From IMG/VR virus record IMGVR_UViG_3300010296_001367, positions 1 through 22,265 of that record: DNA of 22,265 nucleotides. One strand, given 5' to 3'. Below are positions 1-9,953 of the stretch, piece by piece. Each line of letters starts with the position of its first letter. Within the stretch, counting starts at the first letter, position 1. This DNA is from a virus. The notes beneath the pieces were generated by a model, which worked only from the letters and a program-made list of their open reading frames with translations, did no database searches and was not told the origin of the DNA. Position numbers and translations under genes: made by a program.

Positions 1-1335
1 ATAGTACGTAATCCGAACATTCGTATTATGTGGGTAGGTGGTAACGAAGACATAGCTAAGAACGCAGTATCAGCCGTGCTAGACCACTTAGACAGCAATG
101 TAACATTGATAGAAGACTTTTGTGGTCCTGGTGCAGGATTTAAACCTGACACACGTAGTGGTAAGAATTGGTCACAAAATCAATTTACTGTTGCTACTAG
201 AACTGTTACTGGTATTAAGTCACCAACTATGGTTGCCGTAGGTAAAGGTGGCAAGATATTATCTCGTGACTGTGACTTAATAATTGCAGACGACATTGAA
301 GACCACAGTACAACAATACAACCTAGTAACAGAGAACATACTAGAAGTTGGTGGACTACTACCCTATCTTCACGTAAAGAAGAACATACAGCTATTGTTG
401 TTATTGGTTCAAGACAGCATCCTGACGACTTATATCATCACTTGTTAGGTAATGACCAATACGAAAACATTGTAGAGACAGCACACGATTTAGAATGCAC
501 TGAAGCAGAAGACGATATAGAACTACACAATGATTGTATGTTATGGGGAAATAAACGTACATACAAATGGTTGAAGTCACGTATGGCAGCAGCAGAGACA
601 ACAGGTGGCCGTAACGTGTTTGACATGGTGTATCTAAACCAAGCATACAGTGTTGGTATGACAATATTTAATTTAGAAGATATAGAAAATTGTTACAGGT
701 CTAACTTAACTATTGGACACATACCACATCAGAATTTACATTTAGTAGCAGGCCTTGACCCTGCATCTAGTGGACATCAAGCTGCATTTCTATGGGGCTA
801 TGACATTGTTAAAAAAGAATATTACATGATTGACAATGACAATAGAAAAGGTGGTGGTACTAAGGCTGCATACGAAGTTATTAAAGATTGGTTTGAAAAA
901 TATAGATTACGTGAATGGGTTATAGAAGAAAATGGTTTTCAGACTGCAATTAGACAAGATGAGAAGATAAAGCGACTTGCCTTAGAATGTGGTATTGTAT
1001 TAACAGGAACAAAGACTGGATTAAATAAACATGACCCTATGTTTGGAGTTGGTGCGATGAGTGAATTGTTCGAGGAGGGTCGTATACATTTACCAGTTGG
1101 CGATGGTATAAGTAGAGATAAAACAGGTGCTTACAAATCACAGTTAGTTTATTTTGATGGCAAACCACAAAATAAAAGAACTAAGCACAAAACTGACTTA
1201 GTTATGGCATCGTGGTTTCCTATGAAAGTTTTTAGAAGAATGACTAAAGAGAGGTCAGCAATGATAGGGTTAGATTACGTACCTAGTTTTGGAGACTGGG
1301 ATATAAGCGATTGGAACGAAGCACCTTGGCAATAA
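1..1335 (+). CDS. Terminase large subunit (5' partial)
   Basis: This is the ATP-driven DNA packaging motor and headful or end-cutting nuclease that docks on the portal. The reading frame is open from base 1, so the gene starts upstream and the Walker A region is outside the window; the first ATG at 28 is internal. Visible features are a Walker B-like DLIIADD (nt 274-294) and a likely coupling motif VVIGSRQHPDDLY around nt 400-435. A C-terminal RNase H-fold nuclease follows, with acidic residues at GLDPASS (Asp at nt 757), IEEN (Glu at 925-930) and KTDLVMA (Asp at 1195). The order ATPase then nuclease, and the portal gene immediately downstream (TAATG overlap), both fit the family. The small terminase subunit is not in the window. 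Confidence 0.93.
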   Translation: MVRNPNIRIMWVGGNEDIAKNAVSAVLDHLDSNVTLIEDFCGPGAGFKPDTRSGKNWSQNQFTVATRTVTGIKSPTMVAVGKGGKILSRDCDLIIADDIEDHSTTIQPSNREHTRSWWTTTLSSRKEEHTAIVVIGSRQHPDDLYHHLLGNDQYENIVETAHDLECTEAEDDIELHNDCMLWGNKRTYKWLKSRMAAAETTGGRNVFDMVYLNQAYSVGMTIFNLEDIENCYRSNLTIGHIPHQNLHLVAGLDPASSGHQAAFLWGYDIVKKEYYMIDNDNRKGGGTKAAYEVIKDWFEKYRLREWVIEENGFQTAIRQDEKIKRLALECGIVLTGTKTGLNKHDPMFGVGAMSELFEEGRIHLPVGDGISRDKTGAYKSQLVYFDGKPQNKRTKHKTDLVMASWFPMKVFRRMTKERSAMIGLDYVPSFGDWDISDWNEAPWQ

Positions 1336-3077
1336 TGAAAAAAAACGTTAAGACAATTATTGATAATGTCAATGCTTTAATGGACAACAACCAAGACCAA
1401 CAGGTAATGCGTTATCGCATTCGTTCTATTATGGATGGTGGCGTAGAAGGCATGAGGTCACTACTTGGTGCAAACATGGATAACATGGACATCGATACAT
1501 TACCTGCACCAAACCTATTAGTTTCAGGATTAGACAGACTAGCACAAAAAATATCAGGAGTTCCTGACATTCGTGTTGATAGAGTAAATGACAAAGACAG
1601 TGAACGTGCTAGAAAACGTGCAGAGAAAATCGAACGTATTGTTGCTTCTTATGATGAAAAACAAAAACTTAAAAATCAATTAGGACAAATATCTAGGTGG
1701 CTACCTGGTTATGGTTATTGTTCTTGGGTTATTAAAACAATTAAAGATGTAGATGGCAATTACTTTCCTTATGCAGAACTTAGAGACCCATACAACACAT
1801 ATCCTGGACACTTAGGTGCTAATCAACAACCTGATGAGATTGCATACGTAAGAAGAATACCTCTTTATAAGCTAACACAGATTTATCCTGAACATGCTCG
1901 TGCGTTACGTGATAATGAAGCTAAAGGTAAACAAGAACCAAATGGTGAAGGGTTTTACAATGCTCGTTTAGATAACGCTCACGAAGAATGGGAAAACGAT
2001 AATGGTAAAGGTGTCATAGTTGTAGAGTATTACGACGCAAGTGGTATGTACGTTGTAGTACCACACAAACGATTGATGCTAGATTTTGTAGAAAACCCAT
2101 TAAAGTCAGGACCACAATTTGTATTTGCTAAAAGATTTTCATTTAATGAACTTAAAGGTCAGTATGACCATGTACTAGGACTTATGGGACAAATGGCAAA
2201 GATAAACATTTTATCTACTATTGCTATGGAAGATGCAGTCTTTACAGAAACAAACATATCAGGTGAGTTAGAGAGTGGTCAGTATCGTAAAGGACGACAT
2301 GCTATTAACTATTTAGCACCAGGTACACAAGTTTCTAAACCAGTCAATAACTTACCGTATCAGTTATTTAATCAAGTAGATAGATTAGAAAGACAGTTGA
2401 GATTAGTTGCAGGTTATCCTGTTACTGATGATGCTCAATCCCCTAACAGTTTTGTTACTGGTAGAGGCTTAGATGAGCTTAATGCATCAATGTCTTTGAT
2501 GATAGGGGAGTACAGAAACATTTTACAAGATGCTTTACAGTCATTAGATGCTAAAAGATTAGAGATGGACGAACTGTTGTTTGATAAGTCCAAAGCATTA
2601 GTTGGTTATCGTAAAGGTTCTGCATTTGCAGAAACCTATAAACCTTCTGTTGATATTGCAAAGAACTATAGAACTAGAAGAGTATATGGTGTCATGGCAG
2701 GCTTTGATGAACCACAAAAGATTGTTACAGGTTTACAGTTACTACAAGCAAACATTATAGATAAAGAGACTTTACAAAATAATATGGACGGACTGGACAA
2801 CATACCAGTTATTAATGAACGTATTAGAAAAGAAAAAGCAGAAAACTTATTGTTTGAAACATTATTAGCTAGAGCTAATCAAGGTGATGCACAGGCAACT
2901 ATGGCAGTTGTAGAAATATATAAAAACCCTGATGATATGCAAACAATTTTAAATAAGTATTTTACTCCTGAAGAACCACAGATGTCACCTGAAGAAATGG
3001 CATTAATGGGACAACAGCAAATGCCTGACTTATCACAAGGTGGGTTAGCAGCATTAGCATTAGGACAAGGTGGATAA
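1335..3077 (+). CDS. Portal protein
   Basis: Encodes a 580-residue putative portal, the dodecameric ring at one capsid vertex through which DNA enters and leaves and to which terminase and tail attach. I recognise the portal pattern: an N-terminal helical region, then the PNLLVSGLDRLAQKISG segment (about residues 57-75), a mixed central region with YGYCSWVI and ELRDPYNTYPG, a long helical stem/crown region, and a Gln/Met/Gly-rich flexible C-terminus (MSPEEMALMGQQQMPDL). Length is typical. I chose ATG 1335, which overlaps the terminase stop as TAATG, over the in-frame TTG at 1311, because the overlap is the junction style of this operon. Position right after the terminase is the classical order. 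The family assignment is by pattern, not by search. Confidence 0.88.
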   Translation: MKKNVKTIIDNVNALMDNNQDQQVMRYRIRSIMDGGVEGMRSLLGANMDNMDIDTLPAPNLLVSGLDRLAQKISGVPDIRVDRVNDKDSERARKRAEKIERIVASYDEKQKLKNQLGQISRWLPGYGYCSWVIKTIKDVDGNYFPYAELRDPYNTYPGHLGANQQPDEIAYVRRIPLYKLTQIYPEHARALRDNEAKGKQEPNGEGFYNARLDNAHEEWENDNGKGVIVVEYYDASGMYVVVPHKRLMLDFVENPLKSGPQFVFAKRFSFNELKGQYDHVLGLMGQMAKINILSTIAMEDAVFTETNISGELESGQYRKGRHAINYLAPGTQVSKPVNNLPYQLFNQVDRLERQLRLVAGYPVTDDAQSPNSFVTGRGLDELNASMSLMIGEYRNILQDALQSLDAKRLEMDELLFDKSKALVGYRKGSAFAETYKPSVDIAKNYRTRRVYGVMAGFDEPQKIVTGLQLLQANIIDKETLQNNMDGLDNIPVINERIRKEKAENLLFETLLARANQGDAQATMAVVEIYKNPDDMQTILNKYFTPEEPQMSPEEMALMGQQQMPDLSQGGLAALALGQGG

Positions 3078-3280
3078 TGGAATTTAATGATGACTTTTTT
3101 GAAATCATATCTAATTCTTTAAATGGTGTTGGTGGATTTGATAGAAATGCTTTCTCACAAACACCATATCAAATGTGGCAAGTAGTAGTACCAATGCCAG
3201 GAATGATGATTTTGATAGATAGAGATATATTAAGACAATACTTAGAAGAAGGTGATAACTATGGCGAAGAAACGTTCTAG
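3077..3280 (+). CDS. Small hypothetical protein between portal and Pro-rich protein
   Basis: A 67-residue protein that I do not recognise. It starts at ATG 3077, overlapping the portal stop as TAATG, with AAGGTGG just upstream as a Shine-Dalgarno-like sequence. It is acidic at both ends, with a hydrophobic stretch in the middle (WQVVVPMPGMMILIDRDIL, about residues 35-53) that could be a buried strand or helix; no signal peptide is evident. Its 3' end overlaps the next gene by 20 bases, which suggests translational coupling. Its place in a virion operon suggests a small structural or assembly protein, but that is inference only. Confidence 0.65.
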   Translation: MEFNDDFFEIISNSLNGVGGFDRNAFSQTPYQMWQVVVPMPGMMILIDRDILRQYLEEGDNYGEETF

Positions 3281-3686
3281 GCGAGGTGGAGATAGACAAC
3301 CTGCTAATCCTGCACCAGTAAGTGGTCCAGGTGCATTATCTCAAAGAACAGATGGTGGACCAGGTAGTGCAACACAGCCTATACGTAGAATACCTGGCGT
3401 AGATTATGGAGAAGGTAAACAGTTAGTAGAACAACAACAAGCTGCACCACTTCCTGCAGAACCTACTACTCCTTCACAACCAGTTGCTACACCACAACCT
3501 GCATTAAATAGAAATGTATTTAGACCTACAGATGTTCCTGGCGAAGACCCAAGAACAGCAGGTATTAATCCTGCAGAAGCAGCACCTGACAATACGCTAC
3601 TAGCACTTAAAGCTATGTTGCATGTTTCAGGTTACAATCCAGTAATTAGCCAGTTAATACATAATTATCAACAAAGAGGTTTATAG
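3261..3686 (+). CDS. Pro/Gln/Ala-rich disordered virion-operon protein
   Basis: A 141-residue protein of unknown function. I chose ATG 3261 rather than the in-frame GTG at 3252 because AGAAGGTG lies about 8 bases before the ATG. The N-terminus is strongly basic (MAKKRSRRGGDR) and could bind nucleic acid or an acidic partner. The middle is low-complexity and rich in Pro, Gln, Ala and Thr (about residues 55-115), so probably disordered. The last 30 residues (ALKAMLHVSGYNPVISQLI) look like a folded helical docking segment. It overlaps the preceding gene by 20 bases, and its TAG stop overlaps the GTG start of the giant gene (TAGTG). A tethering or adaptor role for the giant protein is possible but unproven. 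Confidence 0.7.
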   Translation: MAKKRSRRGGDRQPANPAPVSGPGALSQRTDGGPGSATQPIRRIPGVDYGEGKQLVEQQQAAPLPAEPTTPSQPVATPQPALNRNVFRPTDVPGEDPRTAGINPAEAAPDNTLLALKAMLHVSGYNPVISQLIHNYQQRGL

Positions 3687-6600
3687 TGGCATTTCATGGT
3701 TGGTTTAACGACGATGAGTTAGCAAACGAAAACGAAAAAAAAGAAGCTGCTCGTAAACAGTTTGACCAAATACTTGCATTTTTAGATTACGAAACAGCAC
3801 AAAATGCAGTAGAGATGTCAACTGTTTGTCCCAACCTACCTGCTGATGTTGTAGAAGCAGCAGCTTTGTCAGGCCTAACTGTTTATGACCCTGCGTTTGA
3901 AGATATTACTGACATGGTTACTGAAGAACAACAAAAGCAGTGGGAACGTGATTGGAACAAAGTACATGAAGAAAGTGGTTTTGATGAACCTATTATGGGT
4001 TTGTCAGAATTACTAATTAAAAAACCTGGTTATGTTGTTGATTTAATGTTAGAAGCAGGCGTTGAAGAATTGACAATGCTATATAGAGCAGCAGGTTACG
4101 CTGCTGTAAATGCAATACAAAGTAATAGATTGCGTAAAGGATATATAAAAGAAGGAGATTTATTTGCAGGCATACAAATATCAGAACAAGATTTAGTAAA
4201 CTACGACCCTGTTAATGCATGGAAAAAAGAAGGATTTAAAGGTTTACTACAAGAATATTCTGAATTGTTTTCTACTGCTAAAAACCAAGCAGGTACAACT
4301 ATATGGAGAGAAACACTTGCTACATTACGTGAAGGTAAACCATTAAACATAGACCCTGATAGAAAATTTATATTTCAAGGATTAAAACCTGAAGACGACG
4401 AACGATACAGAACATTATTAAAATTAGGTTATGAAGAGAATGAAGCAAAAAACGTTTATTACAAATATGCAGGAGTACCACTTAGAGCCGAAGGTTGGAA
4501 TGACCATGAGAGAACTTCTTTATTTAGGCCTAATCAAATTATGTACAGGCCAACAGGAGGCAGAAAACTTACATTAGGTTTTGACCCTAATAACTATTTA
4601 CACTTGCAACAACAAAGAATGCAAAACAGCCCTGACATGTTTGCACCTATCGATGGCAATAAAATGTCAAGATTTTTTCAAATGGTGTTTCGTGGTGCTA
4701 AAAATTTAGGTAGGTCACAAGTAGATTTTGTTAAATCGTTAAATCCTGGTATTACAGAGTTAGATGAAATACAACCAACAATACATTTTAGTAATGGTCG
4801 TATTACTGCATCAGAGATAGTACCACCAGGTACACCTGAATTTACAGCATTGTCAGGTGGTTTAGATGCTGTTACTACATTTAAACTAGACCCAACAGCT
4901 AAAGGACTTAAAGGGTTATCTAATTTAAGAAAATCGTTACGTACAATACATCCTGATGTTGTACAAGAAGGTATTGGTGTAAGAAGATTTAGAGATACAG
5001 TATTTAAACCTAAGTTAAATGACATTATTGAAAGACCTGATAGTTACAAATTATATGAAGCTACAGCAGTAGAACCTAATATTGGTGTGTATCAAAGATT
5101 ATTTCCACAATTACCATTTGAAAGTCAAGCATCACTTGCTGCTACAGAAGATGCATTACAAGCTAAACAAGTATGGTCAAAGATATGGGGTAGTGGATAT
5201 TTAAACGAAACACCTGTAAAAGGTGCAGATATTAGAAATGCAGTATCTCGTGCTATAGGTAATAAGTCATTATCTTTAAGACAAAGTGAAAATGTTGTAC
5301 AAAGGGGTCTAGGACAAGTAATAAGGCCTTTAGGAAACCCTAATGCTGCATATAGGCCACTTCGTTCTAAATTAGCAAAAGGCCTTAGAGATGACCTTAT
5401 ACTGCCTGCTAGAAACAAAATGAGGTTTATGACAGCTAAACCTATGCTTGCACCTGCAGAAATAGCAAATCCATTAGATGAGTTACTTAGCTTTAGTGGC
5501 ACAGTAAGGTCTGCTATGCCTACTTATATGCAAAGAATTATGAGTATTAAACCTGATGATGGTTTATCTGTAACAAATTTTGATGAAGCAGCTATGTCTA
5601 TTAGAAATCACTATGACAGCATGGGTGCAGATATAGAACGTGCAGAACCTTATTTAAGAAGATTATTAGAACTAGAACCAGGAGATTTAGGTGGTGTTAC
5701 TAGATTAGCTATAGATATTGGTAACGATACACAAGTATTTCTTAAAGGTCAGGGAGTAGCAGATGATATAGCATTTGAAGCATCAAGAATATTTGAAACA
5801 AGTTCACAGATACGTGCATACGGTAAAGACAGTTTATTTAGAGATTTACCTTTTGTAGGTATGCGTGAAGTTGAAGAGATACCTTATACATTATTAAATG
5901 GTGAAAAAATAATGGTAACTGTACCTTCTGCTAGTGGTTTAGTAGAAATGGCTAGTTTAAAAGCACCATTGCCACAATGGTCAGGAATTACTAAAGCATT
6001 GTCGAAAGTCTCATACGTTATGGATGGACAAGAAGGTAGGCAAGGTGTTCGTGGTTTAATGGATTATTACAAAGGTAATGCTAAAGCATTAAAAGATATG
6101 GGTTTTGGAGATTATGTAATATCAGGTACATACAAAGGTATTATTCCTAAAGGTATGTCACAAGGTCCTGTATCTTTACTTGCACAGTTTTATATGGGTG
6201 GAATATTTAAACCTTTAGTATTAATGCGTGCTGCTTGGTTTACAAGAGTGTTTTTAGAAGAACAAGCACGTATGGCTGTATCAGGCCTAGATACTATGTT
6301 TGTACATCCATTTAGATATATAACATGGATTAACTCACACAATAGTGAAGTACGTAATGCTATTAAGAATGGCGATGTAAAAGGACTTGAAAAGTTTAGA
6401 TTACGTTTTACTAGAGATAGCGACCTTAAAGACGTATTAGATTGGCAAGGTGCAATGAATGGTAACTTAGCTACTGAAGTAAACACAGGCCGTAAATCTG
6501 TTGCAGGGTTTAGAGGAGTAAATAGTAAGTTTGTAACAAAAGACTGGGTAGATGTAAAACCAGGAGAAGCAGGCCATACAGCTAATTTACAACACGAACT

Positions 6601-8950
6601 TATACAAATATTCGATGACCCTGTAGGTAGATATGTTGCTAAAAACCATTTAACTACACAAACTAGAGATTGGTTTAAATATTCTGATGAAGGTAAAAAA
6701 ATTAGAGAACGATTAGTACGTAATGGTGGAGATAGATTTGAAGATTTAATGACAGACGAAAAAGCTATGGATGCTTATTTAGATTATTGGGAAGCACGTA
6801 TTCGTTCAAAAACAGGTGGTTTTGATAGTTATACATACACACCTGGTGATGCATTCAGTTATAAATTTATAGAAGATACATCAGATGTTAATTTAAGAAA
6901 CTTTGCAGGTACAGGTAAAGCTATTCTAGGCAAAGGTGAAATAAGTGCTGCTAAAATTTCTAGGGCAGCATTGTCTAAAAACAATAAAACACTTGGTGCA
7001 TATTTAGAAGGCATGGGAGATTTACGAAATCGTATAGGTGTAGTTAAAGCACCTAGAGATGTTTCAGTAAATTTAACATCAGGACAAAAAGCTATAGGTA
7101 TGTTAGATGCTGTAGTAGATGTAGCATTTGAGTATTTGATGACAAAACCTAATACATATCTATCTCGTTCAGTTGCATGGAAACAAAACAACTGGGCTAA
7201 AATGGAAGACCTTATGCCACGTCTAAATCAACAAGGCAGACTTAGAGCATTAAAAGAAGCTAGAGATGCAGATATACCTAATGCTATGTATAAAAGATTG
7301 CAAGGTGCATCTAAGAAAACTGTTGAAGGTGTTGAACTAAATTATGATGAAGCAGAAGCTATAGCTAGAGCATACGCATTACACTCAACTAAATTACTTT
7401 TATACGATGCAGCTAAAAAACACAATATATCTGCAATAACTGCAAACATATTCCCATTCCCTGAAGTGTATATAGAGTTAGCTACTACATGGGGTAAGTT
7501 ATTTGCAAACAACCCTGCATCACTTGCAAGAGGAAACATGATAGTAAGAGGTGCTGAAAGTTCAGGAGATGACGGATTTTTCTTTCCTGACCCTAATGGC
7601 AGTGGAGAAGAAATGTTTGCATATCCAGGTAAAAACTTTTTAACACAATCAGTATTTGGTCCAGGTTCTAGGGTACAGATACAACCTGCAGGTTATGTTG
7701 CAGGTATAAACATGTTAGCTAGCAATATATTTCCTGGTATGGCCCCACTTTATGGTTTTGCAGCTAACAAATTATTACCTAAAAACGGTATAGGAGATGA
7801 AGCTAGAAAATTATTATTTGGAGATTTTCCTGCACCTGATACATTAGTACCACGTCCTGCATGGGCAAGTAAATTAATAACTGCTTTTAGTGACAGTCCT
7901 AAAGCACAAGAAGCTAGAGCATCTACTACAAACACAATATATAACTATGCTGCTGCAACAGGGTATAGAGAATACTTTAGAAGGCCTGACGGAAGCATTG
8001 ATGAAGTAGCTATGATGGAGTGGGCAAACGATAGTGCTGCGTTTATATATGCAATTCGTGGTATATCACAATTCTTTGCACCTACTGGATTTACACCTAG
8101 ATATTATATTGAAGATAAAGATGGTCAATGGTGGGCAAGTCAAATACTAGCTAACGAGTTTTATAAGATTAGAGAAGAGACAGGTGGAGATACCATTGCA
8201 GCTTACAATGAGTTCTTTGGCAAGTATGGTATAGAACATCCTTATCTAACTGCATCTACAACAATATCACCTGAAGGCCGTAGGTTTTACACAGAAGAAG
8301 GTAAAGCATGGGAAAGAGAATACGGCGATTTAATGAAAGAGTTAAATATAACAGGATGGTATTTGCAACCTGAAAGTCCATTTGATGAAAGAGAATGGCA
8401 ATTTGTATTTGAAGATATAAAGAGTGGAAAGTTAGAAGGTTTATCAAAAGAACAAAACGTTAGAAAAGTAAATGACACTTTAGGTTGGATACGATATACA
8501 AACTTTACACAACAATTAGAACGTTCAGGCGTTAAAGGCAACCAGTTAAGAATAGCTAAAGCATTATACAGACAGCATTTACGTGAGGAATTGCCAGGTT
8601 ATTTAGAAAATTATGGTGTTGCAGAAGCACCTACAGCAAAAGAAAAGTTATTTCAAATACAAACTAAATGGGCTAAAACTCCTGGTGTTAAAGATACAGA
8701 AGTTGGAAAAGCTGTATTAGAATATTTAGAATGGTGGAATATTATTAACGAGTATTCTACTGATTTAGGATTTAGTGAAGAATGGTGGCACACATCCACA
8801 GACGATAGGGCTGTAGTAATGAGACAAATGGCAATAGGTGCAGGTAAAGAGTTTATAAAAGCTGTACCTGATTTTGAATATGTATTTAGAGATGTGTTTC
8901 AAGGAGTGTTAAGAGACGATATACTAGAAGAAATAGGAGTTAGTGAATAA
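3686..8950 (+). CDS. Giant putative virion or co-ejected protein (1754 aa)
   Basis: A single uninterrupted 1754-codon frame starting at GTG 3686, which overlaps the previous stop as TAGTG and has an AGAGG Shine-Dalgarno a few bases upstream. No catalytic motif is recognisable. The first 300 residues are acidic and helical. Around residues 825-880 is a hydrophobic, aromatic stretch (GGIFKPLVLMRAAW, then FLEEQARMAVSGLD) that could be membrane-active or amphipathic. Residues about 1256-1365 hold a second distinctive region: FPFPEVYIELATTWGKLF, then FFPDP and FAYPGKN, then NMLASNIFPGMAPLYGF. These remind me of very large uncharacterised minor structural proteins in actinobacteriophages and uncultured marine phages. 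Its size and position after the portal suggest an internal or ejected protein, comparable in size to T7 gp16 or larger. Function is inference. Confidence 0.75.
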   Translation: MAFHGWFNDDELANENEKKEAARKQFDQILAFLDYETAQNAVEMSTVCPNLPADVVEAAALSGLTVYDPAFEDITDMVTEEQQKQWERDWNKVHEESGFDEPIMGLSELLIKKPGYVVDLMLEAGVEELTMLYRAAGYAAVNAIQSNRLRKGYIKEGDLFAGIQISEQDLVNYDPVNAWKKEGFKGLLQEYSELFSTAKNQAGTTIWRETLATLREGKPLNIDPDRKFIFQGLKPEDDERYRTLLKLGYEENEAKNVYYKYAGVPLRAEGWNDHERTSLFRPNQIMYRPTGGRKLTLGFDPNNYLHLQQQRMQNSPDMFAPIDGNKMSRFFQMVFRGAKNLGRSQVDFVKSLNPGITELDEIQPTIHFSNGRITASEIVPPGTPEFTALSGGLDAVTTFKLDPTAKGLKGLSNLRKSLRTIHPDVVQEGIGVRRFRDTVFKPKLNDIIERPDSYKLYEATAVEPNIGVYQRLFPQLPFESQASLAATEDALQAKQVWSKIWGSGYLNETPVKGADIRNAVSRAIGNKSLSLRQSENVVQRGLGQVIRPLGNPNAAYRPLRSKLAKGLRDDLILPARNKMRFMTAKPMLAPAEIANPLDELLSFSGTVRSAMPTYMQRIMSIKPDDGLSVTNFDEAAMSIRNHYDSMGADIERAEPYLRRLLELEPGDLGGVTRLAIDIGNDTQVFLKGQGVADDIAFEASRIFETSSQIRAYGKDSLFRDLPFVGMREVEEIPYTLLNGEKIMVTVPSASGLVEMASLKAPLPQWSGITKALSKVSYVMDGQEGRQGVRGLMDYYKGNAKALKDMGFGDYVISGTYKGIIPKGMSQGPVSLLAQFYMGGIFKPLVLMRAAWFTRVFLEEQARMAVSGLDTMFVHPFRYITWINSHNSEVRNAIKNGDVKGLEKFRLRFTRDSDLKDVLDWQGAMNGNLATEVNTGRKSVAGFRGVNSKFVTKDWVDVKPGEAGHTANLQHELIQIFDDPVGRYVAKNHLTTQTRDWFKYSDEGKKIRERLVRNGGDRFEDLMTDEKAMDAYLDYWEARIRSKTGGFDSYTYTPGDAFSYKFIEDTSDVNLRNFAGTGKAILGKGEISAAKISRAALSKNNKTLGAYLEGMGDLRNRIGVVKAPRDVSVNLTSGQKAIGMLDAVVDVAFEYLMTKPNTYLSRSVAWKQNNWAKMEDLMPRLNQQGRLRALKEARDADIPNAMYKRLQGASKKTVEGVELNYDEAEAIARAYALHSTKLLLYDAAKKHNISAITANIFPFPEVYIELATTWGKLFANNPASLARGNMIVRGAESSGDDGFFFPDPNGSGEEMFAYPGKNFLTQSVFGPGSRVQIQPAGYVAGINMLASNIFPGMAPLYGFAANKLLPKNGIGDEARKLLFGDFPAPDTLVPRPAWASKLITAFSDSPKAQEARASTTNTIYNYAAATGYREYFRRPDGSIDEVAMMEWANDSAAFIYAIRGISQFFAPTGFTPRYYIEDKDGQWWASQILANEFYKIREETGGDTIAAYNEFFGKYGIEHPYLTASTTISPEGRRFYTEEGKAWEREYGDLMKELNITGWYLQPESPFDEREWQFVFEDIKSGKLEGLSKEQNVRKVNDTLGWIRYTNFTQQLERSGVKGNQLRIAKALYRQHLREELPGYLENYGVAEAPTAKEKLFQIQTKWAKTPGVKDTEVGKAVLEYLEWWNIINEYSTDLGFSEEWWHTSTDDRAVVMRQMAIGAGKEFIKAVPDFEYVFRDVFQGVLRDDILEEIGVSE

Positions 8951-9945
8951 TGTCACATACAAGAGGTCACATAGATGGTGTTAATGATGAAGCATACGGT
9001 GTAACATATAGTCCTCCTGCATCTAATTCTTCTTCACCTGGTTCTAATAATTCTTCTTCACCTGGTTCTAACACCATTTTAGACCCTGCAGCACTAGAAG
9101 CAATTGCACAAGGGTTTGCGTATGCAAGTGGTTTGGGCCAAGAAAGTAATATGAAGCCTGTAGGCGTTGCAGGTAGAACATACATCGACCCTATAACAGG
9201 ACAGCCAGGATTTGCACAAGGTTTATTTTACGAAGGTATGCAAAGCGAGTTGTTATTTGGCACAACATCTCCTGAAATATTAGGGTATGACGATTTATTA
9301 ATTGAAATGCGTGACGCTGCTGTTAGTGGTGGATTTCTTAAAAAATCAGATTTACCACCTATAGGCGAAACAAATGATAAGTTTAATGCTTTTATAGACC
9401 AAGTATTTGGTAGAGCTAATGAGAATACACCTACTAAACCTGAACAAGAACAAATAAAAACACAATCAGGGTTATCAGACCCAAGAGCGCAACAGTTATT
9501 TTTATATAGAAAACTATTATCAGATGCTACAGCAGATATACTAGACAAACCACCAACAATAGAGGTCACACCTTACATAGCACCTGACCCTGTATCAATG
9601 AAACAATCAGTTAAAGCATACATGCGTCAAAGATTAGGTAGAGAAGCTAGTGAGAATGAGATGCGTAATTTAGCTGCATTATTAGCTAATGAATACAAAA
9701 TACAGTATCAAAATCAAATACAAAATGAGATAGCTAACACTCAATTAATTCCTATAAACAATGTAAGCAATGTAGATATAGATGAAGCTATGACACAGTA
9801 TGACCCACAAGCTAATTTTGTTGAACAGTTTGAAAACATGTATGAAAACGATATTAACTTTGTAGAAAGAAAAGCAGCAGAACGTGCTAGTTTTGCACAG
9901 TTTAGAAAATCTATATCTGCAGGTGAAGATTTTATGTCAGGTTAA
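8950..9945 (+). CDS. Hypothetical virion-operon protein with Ser/Asn/Pro/Gly repeat linker
   Basis: A 331-residue protein of unknown function between the two giant genes. ATG 8950 overlaps the preceding stop (TAATG), with AGGAG about 10 bases upstream. After a short N-terminus comes an imperfect tandem repeat, SNSSSPG then SNNSSSPG (about residues 25-41), which should be a flexible linker. The rest is mostly helical and polar, with a conserved-looking segment DPITGQPGFAQGLFYEG (about residues 79-95) and a Gln/Asn-rich helical C-terminal third containing IQYQNQIQNEIANTQ. There is no signal peptide and no obvious catalytic motif. Position suggests a partner of the giant proteins; this is inference. 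Confidence 0.72.
   Translation: MSHTRGHIDGVNDEAYGVTYSPPASNSSSPGSNNSSSPGSNTILDPAALEAIAQGFAYASGLGQESNMKPVGVAGRTYIDPITGQPGFAQGLFYEGMQSELLFGTTSPEILGYDDLLIEMRDAAVSGGFLKKSDLPPIGETNDKFNAFIDQVFGRANENTPTKPEQEQIKTQSGLSDPRAQQLFLYRKLLSDATADILDKPPTIEVTPYIAPDPVSMKQSVKAYMRQRLGREASENEMRNLAALLANEYKIQYQNQIQNEIANTQLIPINNVSNVDIDEAMTQYDPQANFVEQFENMYENDINFVERKAAERASFAQFRKSISAGEDFMSG
9022..9072 (+). repeat. Short imperfect tandem repeat (Ser/Asn/Pro/Gly linker)
   Basis: TCTAATTCTTCTTCACCTGG is repeated once with one added AAT codon (units of 21 and 24 bases), followed by a third partial TCTAAC. It stays in frame and encodes SNSSSPG, SNNSSSPG, SN. The difference of one codon between copies is what slippage or unequal recombination would leave. 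Confidence 0.85.
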
Positions 9946-9953
9946 ATGTAGAT

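Noticed and set aside
1311-1335. Upstream non-ATG starts: TTG 1311 (portal), GTG 3252, TTG 15913, GTG 18743 (scaffold)
   Set aside because: In each case a downstream ATG has a better ribosome site or the typical stop/start overlap; 18743 also lies in a predicted hairpin.
4678-5502. Several minus-strand open frames of 60-125 codons opposite the giant genes and terminase
   Set aside because: All are antisense to long coding frames, lack ribosome sites, and arise from the strand's A-rich codon bias.
6617-6631. DPVGR in the 1754-aa protein as a DxxGR motif of a virion RNA polymerase (N4-like)
   Set aside because: The other polymerase motifs (the motif B Arg/Lys helix and the motif C His-Asp) are not found at plausible distances, so the match is likely chance.
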